DNA of 64,000 bases from Spirochaetota bacterium (lineage in GTDB: Bacteria; Spirochaetota; UBA12135; COTS27), in assembly GCA_013426755.1 (NCBI GenBank), contig AP019861.1:1600454-1664453 (forward strand), in the 5' to 3' direction. A model generated the notes under the pieces. That model saw only the letters and a list, made by a program, of their open reading frames with translations, searched no databases and was not told where the DNA came from. Position 1 is the stretch's first letter. Every line of letters begins with the position of its first letter. Made by a program: the position numbers and the translations under genes. Below, piece by piece: positions 26,326-36,870 of this stretch.

Positions 26326-27648
26326 TTATTTATAATACTTAGCTTTACGCATAATACGATCGGCTCCTTTTTGTGCCGTCTCGAGCGCTTTTTCAACTGA
26401 AACTTTCCCTGCCAAAGCTGAAGCGATTTGCTGTCCTGTCAAAATTCCAATGGATTGGAATTCGGGTATGGCAGCAAACTGGACACCTACGTATTTCTTA
26501 GGATACAATGTCCCTGTGATAGGGTCTGCGCTATTGATGGCTTTAATCTCAGCGGAGGCAAACGAAGCTGCTTTCTTAAAGTTTGCATTGGCGTACGTTG
26601 ACTTGCGTGTTCCTGTGGGAACAGTACCCCAGCCTTCTTTAGAACCAATTAATTTGATATAGTCCTTAGAAGTCGCCCATGCTAGAAATTTCTCTGCTGC
26701 AGCAGATTTTTTACTAGACGATGGAATAGCTAACATCCACGACCATAGCCAATTGGCGCCCTTATCGGTTACTGCTACCGGTGCTTGGGCAAAAGCAAAC
26801 TTGCTAGCAAACTTAGAACGACGTTTGTCTGTGATCAAACTAGCTGCGATAGTCGCGTCGATCCACATAGCACATTTACCTTCACTAAGGAGCGTCAAGT
26901 TTTCATTGAAACTATTCGCTGTCGCGCCGGGAGGGCCGTACTTATTCATTAAGTCCACATAAAAGGAAATGGCATGATTCCAGGCAGGAGAATTGATCTC
27001 TGGTTTCCAATTTTCATCGAACCAACGACCGCCGAAAGCATTGACCATTGTTGTCAAAATTGCCATATTATCGCCCCAGCCTGGTTTTCCACGAAGACAG
27101 ATCCCGTAAAAACCATTCCCACGATCATCGAGCTTGCCTGCGATATCATAGATCTCACCCCATGTAGGATTGTCACGTAATATGATATTGTTCTTATCAA
27201 AAATATCTTTACGATACATAATCATTGAACTTTCACCGTAGAATGGCACTGCATAAAGCTCACGTTTGTATGAAGCACCCCCACGAATCGTAGGCAGTAG
27301 ATCATTGACGTCATAGCTAGCAGGCAATTTTAACTTTTTAAGCCATCCTTTTCGTGACCAGATAGGCACTTCATAGAAGCCAATTGTCATTATATCGAAT
27401 TGACCGCCTTTTGTTGCAATATCCGTCGTCACGCGTTGTCTAAGGATACCCTCTTCTAACGTCACCCATTCTATTTTGATATTAGGATTCTGCTTCTCGA
27501 ACTCAGAGGTATACTTCTGCATCGTGATCATGTGTGGATTATTCACGGTGGCTATCGTAAGCTTGCTCTGTGCTATCAATAATGACGTTCCAAAGATAAA
27601 CATCATCATTGCAATCATTATTATATTTTTTAACTGTCTTTTCATCAT
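26326..27648 (-). CDS. smoE: Polyol ABC transporter substrate-binding protein
   Basis: 440 residues, family 1 extracellular solute-binding protein. A signal peptide covers about residues 1-26 (basic start, then IIMIAMMMFIFGTSLLIAQ) with no lipobox Cys, so it is predicted soluble and periplasmic. The mature protein shows features common to the sorbitol/mannitol-binding group: FDIMTIGFYEVPIWSRKGWL, YAVPFYGESSMIMYRKDIF, and a C-terminal PEFQSIG. First gene of the operon; order binding protein, two permeases, ATPase, dehydrogenase. The assignment to mannitol or sorbitol rests on context and overall resemblance, not on binding residues. Confidence 0.88.
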   Translation of the reverse strand: MMKRQLKNIIMIAMMMFIFGTSLLIAQSKLTIATVNNPHMITMQKYTSEFEKQNPNIKIEWVTLEEGILRQRVTTDIATKGGQFDIMTIGFYEVPIWSRKGWLKKLKLPASYDVNDLLPTIRGGASYKRELYAVPFYGESSMIMYRKDIFDKNNIILRDNPTWGEIYDIAGKLDDRGNGFYGICLRGKPGWGDNMAILTTMVNAFGGRWFDENWKPEINSPAWNHAISFYVDLMNKYGPPGATANSFNENLTLLSEGKCAMWIDATIAASLITDKRRSKFASKFAFAQAPVAVTDKGANWLWSWMLAIPSSSKKSAAAEKFLAWATSKDYIKLIGSKEGWGTVPTGTRKSTYANANFKKAASFASAEIKAINSADPITGTLYPKKYVGVQFAAIPEFQSIGILTGQQIASALAGKVSVEKALETAQKGADRIMRKAKYYK

Positions 27649-28045
27649 AATTATCTTATACGTATCTTATATGTATCTTAATCTTATTTGTATTAAAAGT
27701 GTTTTAAGGTCACCAATCACCCCATCTGTGCTACTTTTCTCTAATTCAGACATAAAATAGCCGTCATGTCATGATCACTAACATTACTGTATTTTAATCA
27801 TAACATTAAAGTAACGATAAAGCCATTAAAATAGTTTTATGATCTAAAAATAGATTTATTTGTCGATTTCAATTGCATTTATATTCACTTTTTCTGATTT
27901 TTAGCGGAATTGATGAAAAATAGGTATAAAAATTCATATTAATGCATATTAATTTATATTAATTCATATTAATTGGCATCAATGACTGCACATATTCCCA
28001 GTCATTGAACCTGTGTCGCAGAATAATCGTATTTTTATAAATTTT
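27649..28045. other. Upstream region of the polyol operon
   Basis: About 400 bp of AT-rich DNA. Near smoE it has three short GTATCTTAT repeats. 27931-27970 is a 10-bp tandem repeat (AATTCATATT type, four copies and part of a fifth). An ATCTA-AAAA-TAGAT palindrome lies near 27842-27857. I found no convincing -35/-10 pair. Confidence 0.45.
27931..27975. repeat. 10-bp tandem repeat, 4.5 copies
   Basis: Units AATTCATATT, AATGCATATT, AATTTATATT, AATTCATATT, then AATTG. The period of exactly 10 bp could phase bends with the helix; it may also be simple slippage. Confidence 0.7.
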
Positions 28046-31000
28046 TTAGCAAGCAACTGAGGTTACTGCGAATTGCTGCATAGGACAGACGACAGTTCTA
28101 AGGCGAGGATATTCTCCTGCTTGGAAATTCCAAATATTCGCATCCCAAGTAAAATAAGTCGTTCCAGCCGTCGTGCCTTGTGGAACTCTAAGCTCACTTC
28201 CACTGAGTCCCGTTACCCCCGCTGTGACTAGCGTCGGTGGATTATCACTTCCAATTCCACGCTGGGCAACACCAGAACTACCCGCCGTACGCGTCTGAAA
28301 ATACGAATGCGTTAGCTGGCCACTATTACTACCCATAAAAAGCCCGCCATTTCTCACATCAGGAACAGCCCCCAAAGTATAAGAATGAGTTACCGCCGAG
28401 TTGATATTCCATCCCACGAGCCCTCCAACATAATAATATCCTCTAATATCACTCCCCGCAGCATAAGAATTACTGATATCTGAATCACTATTATGCCCAA
28501 TAAGACCACCTACCCTCCCTGATCCAATAACAACTCCTGAAGCATAGGATGAACTAATATCCGAGGAATCATTCGTTCCAATCAATCCACCTACAGCCTC
28601 TTTTCCCGTAACACTTCCCGTCGCATAAGAAGCGCTTACAGCAGACATATAATTATTCCCAATCAGCCCCCCTGCATTCACATGAAAGTCTACATTCGTA
28701 TCGATGACAAAAACAGTACTGCTGCTAAATGATTGATCGATAGGAGAAGTAAGATTATACCCAACCAAACCACCGACGCTAAGATTCCCGCTAACTGTTC
28801 CCGTAGTAGAAGCACCTGTAATGGCAAAATTATTTGTACTGTATCCCACCAGCCCGCCGACAGACGTTTTACCAGAAATAACCCCTGTGACCGAAGAGTT
28901 GCTAATAGTAGACCTGATTAAAGAACCCACCAAGCCCCCGACATTCGTACCTCCTTTAATATTGACACCCGTAAGTCTGCAGTTTTTTATTGAGGCGCCC
29001 CCTGAGACGAACCCAAAGAAACCAATGTTAGAAAACGTCGGTTGATTGATATAAAGATTAGAGATCGTGTGATTGCCGCAGTCAAGCTCTCCTCTAAAAT
29101 TATCGCCAGAACTACGCATCCCAATAGGTGGAAACCCACGACCATTCACACCACTTCCCGCCATACTCCATGGCAACCCCGCCAAACCAAGGTCAATATC
29201 ACTAGTTACTTTGTAATGTTTAGCAGCGTGTTGATAATACGATACAACATATCGAGAGAACAACTCTAATTTGGCAGCGCTATCGATCTCAATCGCATTC
29301 GCAGCATCCGCACCCGTATTCGTAAAAACAGCATACGTGCAGCTAGGAAACTCAACGTTCACTATAAAATTATCGACTAACAGCTCTCCATCAGCACCTA
29401 AGACAGTCAATGTTCTAGTTGCCGTGTATATGCCATTATTAGATGCGTCGAGATTGCTATTATAAAATGCAGGCAGCGGAGTGCTCGAAGCGATCACACT
29501 CCTCTCATCAATGCTCTGGACATCTACCGTAGTCGGAACAAATAACTTACAGGCACTCTTTAATGTAAGCTTTCCGCCAGACCTGATTCTAAGAGGACTG
29601 GTGGTTAGATCATCAAATGTAAACTCTATTCGTATCACAGGCAAGTACTCAATCACTATATAATGCGCCACAACCGCTCCAGTAGAAATTTCAAGGACAT
29701 TGAGTGTATCAGGCAATCGTCGTGTTTCCCTATCATAACCTAAAGGATTTATAAAATGGGCTGTAATTGGACTGGCTAGCGTGTTTATTTTGTAACTCGC
29801 AGAGGGTGTAATCGTTACTATTCCCCCATTCCTAGGGGAAATTTCTATATTGGTGACGTAAATCGTAATAATATTAGCTGTAATATCAATATCAGTAGCT
29901 ACTACGGGGGCATTCTCAAAAGTTGCTGCAATATCTAATTTGTTAATTGGCGAAAGATACCCTTTAAAACTCCATTTTACCGCATAACTCTTTGTCTGCG
30001 TCACATCAGAGCCCGCCGAAGGGACTGATTGATATATCGTGAAAAATCCCACATCCGCATTCACAAGCGCCCCTAACCCCATCCCGTCTGGATCCACTAG
30101 CCCTTCTCTAGACTCCCCATTTACATTGTGATGCATCGAGAAGGCAAAACCCATTGGAAAGTTATTGATGATTAATTGCGGGATGCCGTTAACCGCATTG
30201 CGAAAGACGTCGCTTACAAATACATTCGTGCCATCAAAAGATAACGCAGAACTCACCAGGCTAGGGCTTTCTGTATTTAAGAATTTAGCCCGCGTAAGAT
30301 AAGTCCTTGCAGTCTCTGGTGTGAACCATTCATCGATCGCTGCTCCTTTGATATACGTATTCAAAGTATAACTGATTGGCTCTGCTGAGCCAGACTTGAC
30401 TTCGATGATATCTGTGAGCACATACGGTGATATAGAGGTCGGAGCTCTAATTCGATACGTGCTTGGAAAGGTCCTCACACCGCGGCTTTGGTCAATGGCC
30501 ACATCCCACGCACCAGGAAGACCGCCAGCTGTGTTTGTAAAACCAGAGATCGTAATCACCCCCAATTCATCACCACTACCTGCTTCTAAGCTAACTATTA
30601 AATTAGGGTAGTTACTTGAATTGCTCTCCTTAATGAGATCGACAAAATTAACGATGTCATTAGAAGGGACATCAGGTGTGTCAGGCGCCGCTTCGATGTA
30701 AATTCTCAGAATATAATCAATAGGTTCCTGCGATCCAAATTTCACTTGCAATCTATCGGTCAATTCATGCTGCATTTTAACCACTGGCGCCCTGATCGGA
30801 TACGTGCTTGGAAACGTCCTCACACCGCGGCTTTGATCAATAGCCAAGTCCCACGCACCAGGCGTTCCCGTAGCCGTATTCGTCAATCCCGAGACAATAA
30901 TAACAGGCGCCTCACCTTCATTCATTTCTACTCTAACCGCCAGATTAGGGTATGTGGCTAGATTGCTCTCACTGATTAGAGTTGCAAGATCAGGAAAGCT

Positions 31001-31102
31001 TTCTTCTGCAGAAGTGGTCGTACACCCCAGTATACTTAACACCACTAGCAAAATCAATACTTGTATTCTTCTGCCTAATACTATGGGTACTATGGGTAAC
31101 AT
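28046..31102 (-). CDS. GLUG-repeat lipoprotein with ATLI-x-ESN domains
   Basis: 1018 residues. Short basic N terminus, then a hydrophobic core and lipobox SILGC (Cys27). It begins with two close tandem domains of about 110 residues (ATLISESN... and DLIKESN..., each with GLTNTATGTPGAWDLAIDQSRGVRTFPSTY-like core, about 36-255), a WFT-type domain, further beta domains, and a Cys-bounded domain (LKSAC...FPSC). Then LDCGNHTISNLYIN, about eight GLUG units (700-940) and the tail VVCPMQQ-x(6)-C. It is the last gene of the 28-45 kb block. The region before its start has several ATGTTACCC-like repeats, so the exact start is uncertain. Confidence 0.85.
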   Translation of the reverse strand: MLPIVPIVLGRRIQVLILLVVLSILGCTTTSAEESFPDLATLISESNLATYPNLAVRVEMNEGEAPVIIVSGLTNTATGTPGAWDLAIDQSRGVRTFPSTYPIRAPVVKMQHELTDRLQVKFGSQEPIDYILRIYIEAAPDTPDVPSNDIVNFVDLIKESNSSNYPNLIVSLEAGSGDELGVITISGFTNTAGGLPGAWDVAIDQSRGVRTFPSTYRIRAPTSISPYVLTDIIEVKSGSAEPISYTLNTYIKGAAIDEWFTPETARTYLTRAKFLNTESPSLVSSALSFDGTNVFVSDVFRNAVNGIPQLIINNFPMGFAFSMHHNVNGESREGLVDPDGMGLGALVNADVGFFTIYQSVPSAGSDVTQTKSYAVKWSFKGYLSPINKLDIAATFENAPVVATDIDITANIITIYVTNIEISPRNGGIVTITPSASYKINTLASPITAHFINPLGYDRETRRLPDTLNVLEISTGAVVAHYIVIEYLPVIRIEFTFDDLTTSPLRIRSGGKLTLKSACKLFVPTTVDVQSIDERSVIASSTPLPAFYNSNLDASNNGIYTATRTLTVLGADGELLVDNFIVNVEFPSCTYAVFTNTGADAANAIEIDSAAKLELFSRYVVSYYQHAAKHYKVTSDIDLGLAGLPWSMAGSGVNGRGFPPIGMRSSGDNFRGELDCGNHTISNLYINQPTFSNIGFFGFVSGGASIKNCRLTGVNIKGGTNVGGLVGSLIRSTISNSSVTGVISGKTSVGGLVGYSTNNFAITGASTTGTVSGNLSVGGLVGYNLTSPIDQSFSSSTVFVIDTNVDFHVNAGGLIGNNYMSAVSASYATGSVTGKEAVGGLIGTNDSSDISSSYASGVVIGSGRVGGLIGHNSDSDISNSYAAGSDIRGYYYVGGLVGWNINSAVTHSYTLGAVPDVRNGGLFMGSNSGQLTHSYFQTRTAGSSGVAQRGIGSDNPPTLVTAGVTGLSGSELRVPQGTTAGTTYFTWDANIWNFQAGEYPRLRTVVCPMQQFAVTSVAC

Positions 31103-31417
31103 GAGCAGTATATAGGTAACATGGGTAATATTAACAGCTTTTTCAATATTCTCAATTTTTTTTAGTATTAACAGCAGTTTCTTTAATATAGCTAGATTTA
31201 CTCTGCTACACTATTAAATATTGAATAGTATTGAATAGTATTAAAAATTCAATTAGTAGTACTGCACAGTGTTGTGAATTCAATTGATAGCAATTAATAG
31301 TATTGAAGTAGTGCTATAAATTCATTAATAATGCCATAAATCGCCCGCTTATTATACAATTAATCTGCTTTAAATACACACAAAATACGGTAAACGGCAG
31401 AAAAATTCTTCAAAACA
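31103..31417. other. Spacer rich in short repeats
   Basis: 315 bp. GGTAACATGGGTA-type repeats lie beside the gene start, and several TATTGAATAGTATT / GAATTCAATTGATAG short repeats near 31210-31320. No gene or convincing promoter. Confidence 0.45.
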
Positions 31418-34084
31418 TCACAGATCCGTACAAGTCGTAGGTACAGAAATGCTATATTGCCGATTGGCACAAACAACCCTTTTAAGACGCGGATATATAT
31501 CGACAGGTTCAAATAACCAATGGCTATCGTCCCATCCCGTAGTTGCAGCAGTAGCCCTTTGAAATTGCACTGTTGTTCGGCTTCGTAGCTGATTGGCTCT
31601 GATTTCGGCGCCATTAAAACCGATGCCTTGCTTAACTAATGGAACACTGCCTCGTACCATTAACACTGCATCACTATTATAATAAGATTCTACTACCGTA
31701 TCATAACCAGGTGTCGCTAAATTACTTTGCACATTGTTATAGCCGATAAAAAGCCCCACGTTAGTATTCGCTCCCGTTCCCGTCACAGCCCCCACGGCGT
31801 AGGAAGTAGAGATCATTGCGGCGTAATTACGTCCCACCAAGCCGCCTACACCGTTATTTCCCATCACATCGCCAATCGCGTAAGAATCACTGATTTTAGC
31901 ATCATTGTTATACCCCACCAAGCCGCCTATTTCATCATTTCCCAAAACATTTCCCATCGCATAAGAATCTGCAATCATCGAACCACTGCTATACCCCACC
32001 AAACCACCCACATTACTAGCCATTCCCGTGACCGCACCCGCTGCGTAAGAGCGTGTGATCGTAGCATTGCTACTGTTATAGCCGACGAGACCGCCGACGT
32101 CATTGCCCCTGCCAAGAACAACGCCCGCTGCATAAGAATCGTTAATCATTGAACCACTATTATACCCCACCAAACCACCCACACGATATAATCTCCCCGT
32201 CACAGCACCCGTCGTATAAGAACGCGTGATCGCAGAAGCATTGTCGTTATAGCCAACGAGGCCGCCTATATTATTCGCCATTCCCATCACATCGGCTGTC
32301 GCATGACAATCTCCAATCATAGAAGCGTCATTGTACCCGATAAGACCGCCTAGCTCGTTAGTTCCCGTAACAACACCCGTCACATAAGAATTGACAATCG
32401 TAGAACGACTGCTATACCCCACCAAGCCGCCTACGGTATTTCTGCCCGTAACATTCACATTCGTTAAACCGCAATTTTCAATCACGCCCTCTAAAACATA
32501 ACCGAACAATCCTACATTATTGGCACGTCTATTGATATAAAGGTTAGCGATTTCATTGCCTTGACAATCCACCCTACCCATAAAATAAACACCTCCCGTC
32601 CCAATCCCAATAGGACTGAACCCCACACCACCACTAGAGCCAATTTCACTCCACGGTGCAAATCGCCTCCCAAGGTCTACTGGCTCTGTTATTCTGTAAT
32701 AAGCATCCGCATACGCTAGCCCAGTTGGAGTTACTGACCTAGCATTGACTGATCTAGAAATGAGGTCTAATCTTCTATCGTTATTGATAATGAAGGGATC
32801 ATTTTCGATTCCCGTTCCAAAGAGACCTGCCGCAGTACAAAGTGCCGTCGTCATTACCGTTAGCGACGCAAAAGTCTCAATTTCCACATTATCTTCACTC
32901 AAAACCAAAGAAATATCGCTATAAGTTCCCATTTCATATACATTAATAGTAGAAGGACTCATCCCAGTAAGCCTCGCCGTAAGCCTATAGGCCGCTCGAT
33001 TTTGCTTGACTCCACCAACAAGAACTTCATACGAAGGCGGAAAAACGCCACATTCCGTCAAGACAATCGTACTCCTATCAAAACCAATAGAAGACGTCCC
33101 CTCCGATAACAATAAAGCCATTTTCACATCGCCCGCCTTCCCACCAAGCAAATGCACCTGCACTAAATCACCTAATACCAACTGAATATAATACTTCACA
33201 GGCTCACTTCCTACCGCCGTAGGGACTACCGTAAAGGTGAGTTCTTCATCAACAGCCCTTGTTATTATGTTTGTAATGCCTGGGGGATTGAGGGAAGTAC
33301 CAGGTAAGGTTAGCGTACTGCCTCCTATAATTTCATATTCGCTCGGATCGGTCGTATCTTTTATCATCAATATTAAGTCTTCACTAAAACCAGGTTCTTT
33401 GTTTTTAATACCACCCATTGTAACAATATTGTCATTGATAGATAAGACCACCACCTTTTTATATGCAGGGTGATTCCCACTAGCAAAGGTGATGTCTTCT
33501 AACCTAAGCGGTGTCCGCATAACATACTCGTCTAACCGCAACTCAATTCTATATATCACAGGCTTTCCATCAGGTAACGGTGTGATTCTAAACACAGTCT
33601 GCTCTAATGTATTTGTTATAAGACCCGTGCCTATTGGATTTAACTGCGTCTCTAAGATCGTAACCCTCTCAGGTTCTGCTTTGTACTTAGCAGGACTGTC
33701 TTTATCGATAATACTTAACGTAAGTGTCTCAGAACGATTAGCATCAGGTAGATTGATAATGTTACTGATGACGATCAATGACTCCTCTTCGATCATTACC
33801 GTAGCCAAGCCGTACTGCGTCGCATCGCCGCCCGACGCCGTAAGCTCAATGTCCTCTATCTCAAGTGGAGAACCCACAGACCCTACACCAGCACTACTCC
33901 CTGCAGACACGACGCAACTACTTAGAACCACCCAGAATCCAAAAATAACAACCCCAAAAACGCAAGTAAATATCTTAGATAGGCAGAAAAATGGGTAGAA
34001 ATAACGCAAACGACCGTAACGAGATAAATCACTCCACCTACTTGGTGCTACCCATTTTTTATCACTCCACATTTGACAACCCAT
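31418..34084 (-). CDS. GLUG-repeat lipoprotein, LEIEDI subfamily, with polar N-terminal extension
   Basis: 888 residues. About 28 polar, Trp/Arg-rich residues precede a long hydrophobic stretch ending in VVLSSC (Cys57), so the signal is unusually far from the start. Two EDI-type beta domains (about 72-310), a Cys-bounded domain (LTEC...TALC), VDCQGNEIANLYIN, and about nine very regular GLUG units (560-810, GGLVGYNSGSMI type). The final module is altered: SYYNSDA instead of SYWD, then WLFEPVDIYPRL and VVCANRQ-x(6)-C. It lies 123 bp after the gene at 34208-36439. Confidence 0.86.
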   Translation of the reverse strand: MGCQMWSDKKWVAPSRWSDLSRYGRLRYFYPFFCLSKIFTCVFGVVIFGFWVVLSSCVVSAGSSAGVGSVGSPLEIEDIELTASGGDATQYGLATVMIEEESLIVISNIINLPDANRSETLTLSIIDKDSPAKYKAEPERVTILETQLNPIGTGLITNTLEQTVFRITPLPDGKPVIYRIELRLDEYVMRTPLRLEDITFASGNHPAYKKVVVLSINDNIVTMGGIKNKEPGFSEDLILMIKDTTDPSEYEIIGGSTLTLPGTSLNPPGITNIITRAVDEELTFTVVPTAVGSEPVKYYIQLVLGDLVQVHLLGGKAGDVKMALLLSEGTSSIGFDRSTIVLTECGVFPPSYEVLVGGVKQNRAAYRLTARLTGMSPSTINVYEMGTYSDISLVLSEDNVEIETFASLTVMTTALCTAAGLFGTGIENDPFIINNDRRLDLISRSVNARSVTPTGLAYADAYYRITEPVDLGRRFAPWSEIGSSGGVGFSPIGIGTGGVYFMGRVDCQGNEIANLYINRRANNVGLFGYVLEGVIENCGLTNVNVTGRNTVGGLVGYSSRSTIVNSYVTGVVTGTNELGGLIGYNDASMIGDCHATADVMGMANNIGGLVGYNDNASAITRSYTTGAVTGRLYRVGGLVGYNSGSMINDSYAAGVVLGRGNDVGGLVGYNSSNATITRSYAAGAVTGMASNVGGLVGYSSGSMIADSYAMGNVLGNDEIGGLVGYNNDAKISDSYAIGDVMGNNGVGGLVGRNYAAMISTSYAVGAVTGTGANTNVGLFIGYNNVQSNLATPGYDTVVESYYNSDAVLMVRGSVPLVKQGIGFNGAEIRANQLRSRTTVQFQRATAATTGWDDSHWLFEPVDIYPRLKRVVCANRQYSISVPTTCTDL

Positions 34085-34207
34085 TCTAAATATTCACGTA
34101 TAGACACATTTCGTCTGGTGCCGATACGTTGTACTTATTAAAAGCCGTGCAAGTACGCTCTGCACTGAGGATGACTTACATCGATGCACTGCTGAGGCTA
34201 GATGCAG

Positions 34208-36439
34208 CTAGGGACAAGCCGCCGATGAGTCCGTCTGCCGCATAGGACAGACCACTGATTGTAATATCGGATATCTACCACTCGCAAAAGACCAGATAGC
34301 AGCACCCCAATTAAAATAGACATGGGTACTGGCAGTTCCAGGAGCCGTAGCACTCGTCATCTGAGCTGTTGTCCTCGGCCCATTACCTCTGTCTCCCGCA
34401 CTAGCCATCTGCCCTGTCGTCTCAGAGTCCCAGTAAGAATAGGTAACAGTTGCGCTAGTGTCTTCAGATCCCACTAAACCTCCTATATTTGCAGGTCCTG
34501 TCACAGCCCCGACCGCATAGGAATTAGTGATAGAGCCACTATTCGTCCCAGCCAAGCCTCCGCTCCAATTAGTAGTCGCTGTCACACTCCCGCGCGCATA
34601 GGAATTACTGATCACAGCTGAGGCAACGTTCGCCCCGGCTAACCCTCCTGCACCAATGCCTCCTGTCACAGCACCGGTCGCGTAGGATGTAGCGATCGTA
34701 GAGCCACTGCCAGTATTTAGCCCAACTAGACCTCCTACCAATTGCGTTCCTCCTACAGTGGCTGTCGTATAAGAATCACTGATCATAGCAGAGGCATCAT
34801 TCTGTCCAACCAAGCCTCCGACATTAGTACTTCCTGTTACGGCGCCTGTCACATAGGAGTTACTGATCGTAGAGTTACGGTTGGACCCGACTAGACCTCC
34901 CACTTGTTCGCCCCCTGTAACTTTAACATCTGCTAGAAAACAATTCTCAATTGTAGCGCCTGCAATAAACCCAAATAATCCTATATTATCAGTAGTACTT
35001 CTATTTATATAAAGATTAGAGATCGCATTGCCTTGACAGTCCACCGTGCCTGTAAATATAGCACGATCCGTACCGATAGGACGAAATCCCTGTGAAGTTC
35101 CCCCTTCAAGCCACGTCGCCCCATCGGCAGCTGCAAGGTTTATACTCCTCGTTACTCTGTAATGCGCACTTCGATAACTAGCTGCATCCGTCATTAAATC
35201 AACCATTAGATTTAACTTTCTATCGTTATCAATGATATAAGGATCAGTACTCGTTCCTGTTCCTGAGAGACCTGCCGCCGTACAAGCTGCATCAATTGAC
35301 ATTCGCACTGAAAAAGTTTCTATCACAGTACTGCCCTCATTTAATACCACAGAAACATCTATAGGTGCTGATGCCGTAGTCACATATGGATTAGCATCAC
35401 GAATCGTTGTAGGAGTCGTAACTGTATAAGATGCTGTGCTCACCGTTCCACCGAGAAGAACTTCATACGGCGGCGGAAATGAAAATCTGCGATTATTACA
35501 TTCTTTTAAAGAAGCCGTATTCATAGAACTAGGTGGAGTAGGTGTTCCTTCGGATAATAGCAGATCCTCTGCAAGATCTCCCGTATCTCCGCCAAGTAAC
35601 CTCAACTGAATCAAATCTCCTAACACTAAATTGACATAATATTTTACAGGTTCGCTGCCTGCTGCTGTGGGCATTATTGTAAAACTGAGGTCTTCATTAA
35701 ATATGACGTTTGTATTAGTAACACCATCAGGATTGAGGGCGGCGCCTGGTAAGGTTATTGTAGGACCTCCCGTAACTTCATATTCATTAGGCGTCGTCTC
35801 ATCTCTTACCGTAAGCATTAAGTCTGCAGCAAACCCCGCTTCTTTGTTTTTAAAGCCACCGATTGTGATGACATTATCACTCACTGACATTACAGTCAAG
35901 CTCCTGTAAGCAGGGGGCAGACCACCTATAATAGTAACGTCCCTCATTTCAATCAAATCAGTCATCACCACAGGCCGAACAAACGCCTCAAGTCGCAATT
36001 CGATCCCATACACGATAGCCTCTCCACCAGCTGCTGGTGTGATCGTAAACATAGTATTTTCTAACATAATGTTCGTCGCATTAATCCCCGCTGGATTTAA
36101 GGCTGTAACGGGAATGTCAATCGAAGCTGGTGAAACCGTATAGGTAGCAGGACTCTCTTTATCGGCGATACTTATCGTCAAGGTCTCATCACTTGCCGAT
36201 TCTAAACGATTGGTGATGCCACTGATAATAAGGGTAGAACCCTCAATCGTTACCCTAGCCGCAGCGTACGGCGATGAGTCGCCACTTGTTGGAACTATCG
36301 TAATATCTCCTATTTCAAGCGGAGAGGGGACGGGTGGTATTACCCCATTATCATTAGTGTCTGTTGCTGTCGTGCAGCTAATAAGAAACGTAACAACAGT
36401 ATATAGAAGAACTAATAAAGCCAATTGATATACATTCAT
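34208..36439 (-). CDS. GLUG-repeat lipoprotein, LEIGDI subfamily
   Basis: 743 residues. The start at 36439 has GAGG 5 nt upstream. Compact signal with lipobox TFLISC (Cys22), very similar to the protein ending at 58704. Two beta domains (about 40-285), a Cys-bounded domain (LKEC...DAAC), VDCQGNAISNLYIN, six GLUG units (510-670), SYWDSETTGQ, then WSFASGRYP and VVCPMRQ-x(6)-C. The Ala/Thr-rich repeats are notably uniform. Confidence 0.87.
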   Translation of the reverse strand: MNVYQLALLVLLYTVVTFLISCTTATDTNDNGVIPPVPSPLEIGDITIVPTSGDSSPYAAARVTIEGSTLIISGITNRLESASDETLTISIADKESPATYTVSPASIDIPVTALNPAGINATNIMLENTMFTITPAAGGEAIVYGIELRLEAFVRPVVMTDLIEMRDVTIIGGLPPAYRSLTVMSVSDNVITIGGFKNKEAGFAADLMLTVRDETTPNEYEVTGGPTITLPGAALNPDGVTNTNVIFNEDLSFTIMPTAAGSEPVKYYVNLVLGDLIQLRLLGGDTGDLAEDLLLSEGTPTPPSSMNTASLKECNNRRFSFPPPYEVLLGGTVSTASYTVTTPTTIRDANPYVTTASAPIDVSVVLNEGSTVIETFSVRMSIDAACTAAGLSGTGTSTDPYIIDNDRKLNLMVDLMTDAASYRSAHYRVTRSINLAAADGATWLEGGTSQGFRPIGTDRAIFTGTVDCQGNAISNLYINRSTTDNIGLFGFIAGATIENCFLADVKVTGGEQVGGLVGSNRNSTISNSYVTGAVTGSTNVGGLVGQNDASAMISDSYTTATVGGTQLVGGLVGLNTGSGSTIATSYATGAVTGGIGAGGLAGANVASAVISNSYARGSVTATTNWSGGLAGTNSGSITNSYAVGAVTGPANIGGLVGSEDTSATVTYSYWDSETTGQMASAGDRGNGPRTTAQMTSATAPGTASTHVYFNWGAAIWSFASGRYPILQSVVCPMRQTDSSAACP

Positions 36440-36870
36440 GGTGACCTCGCTATTTTTTTAAAAAATCGCAGGAGGAGTAGTCGTTATTAATTGCTGTGTC
36501 CACTCGCCCGTACTTTTATTTATTTTAAGTTTATGATTAAGATTGAAATAAAGTCTGCTTGCACCTGCCAAGAAATCTCCTCAATTATTCGTGCCCGACC
36601 AAGCAATCCATCTTCAAAGACCTACCAAGTCTGCTACGCCCTACCAAGAAATCTCCTCAATTATTCGTACCCGACCAAGCAATCCATCTTCAAAGATCAA
36701 TCAAGTCTGCTACACCTACCAAGAAATCTCCTCAATTATTCGTGCCCGACCAAGCAATCCATATTCAAAGACCTACCCCCGATTGCACCCATTCCAATGA
36801 ACAAAAAGCCATCCATCTCGACCTGCCCCCCCGACTGCCTCGATTCCAAATAATTGACTAGGAAAATTAA
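36440..36870. other. Spacer with 75-bp tandem repeats
   Basis: 431 bp between two lipoprotein genes. 36551-36777 is a three-copy repeat. Open frames on the plus strand through it exist only because the repeat lacks stops; nothing supports translation. Confidence 0.6.
36551..36777. repeat. Three-copy tandem repeat, unit 75-76 bp
   Basis: CCAAGAAATCTCCTCAATTA starts at 36568, 36644 and 36719. Units also share CGACCAAGCAATCCAT and a CAAGTCTGCT segment, with few substitutions. Confidence 0.85.

Noticed and set aside
36491..36853. A 120-codon plus-strand reading frame
   Set aside because: It exists in several frames at once because the 75-bp repeat lacks stops; there is no ribosome-binding site, and the translation is Ser/Pro-rich repeat without family resemblance.
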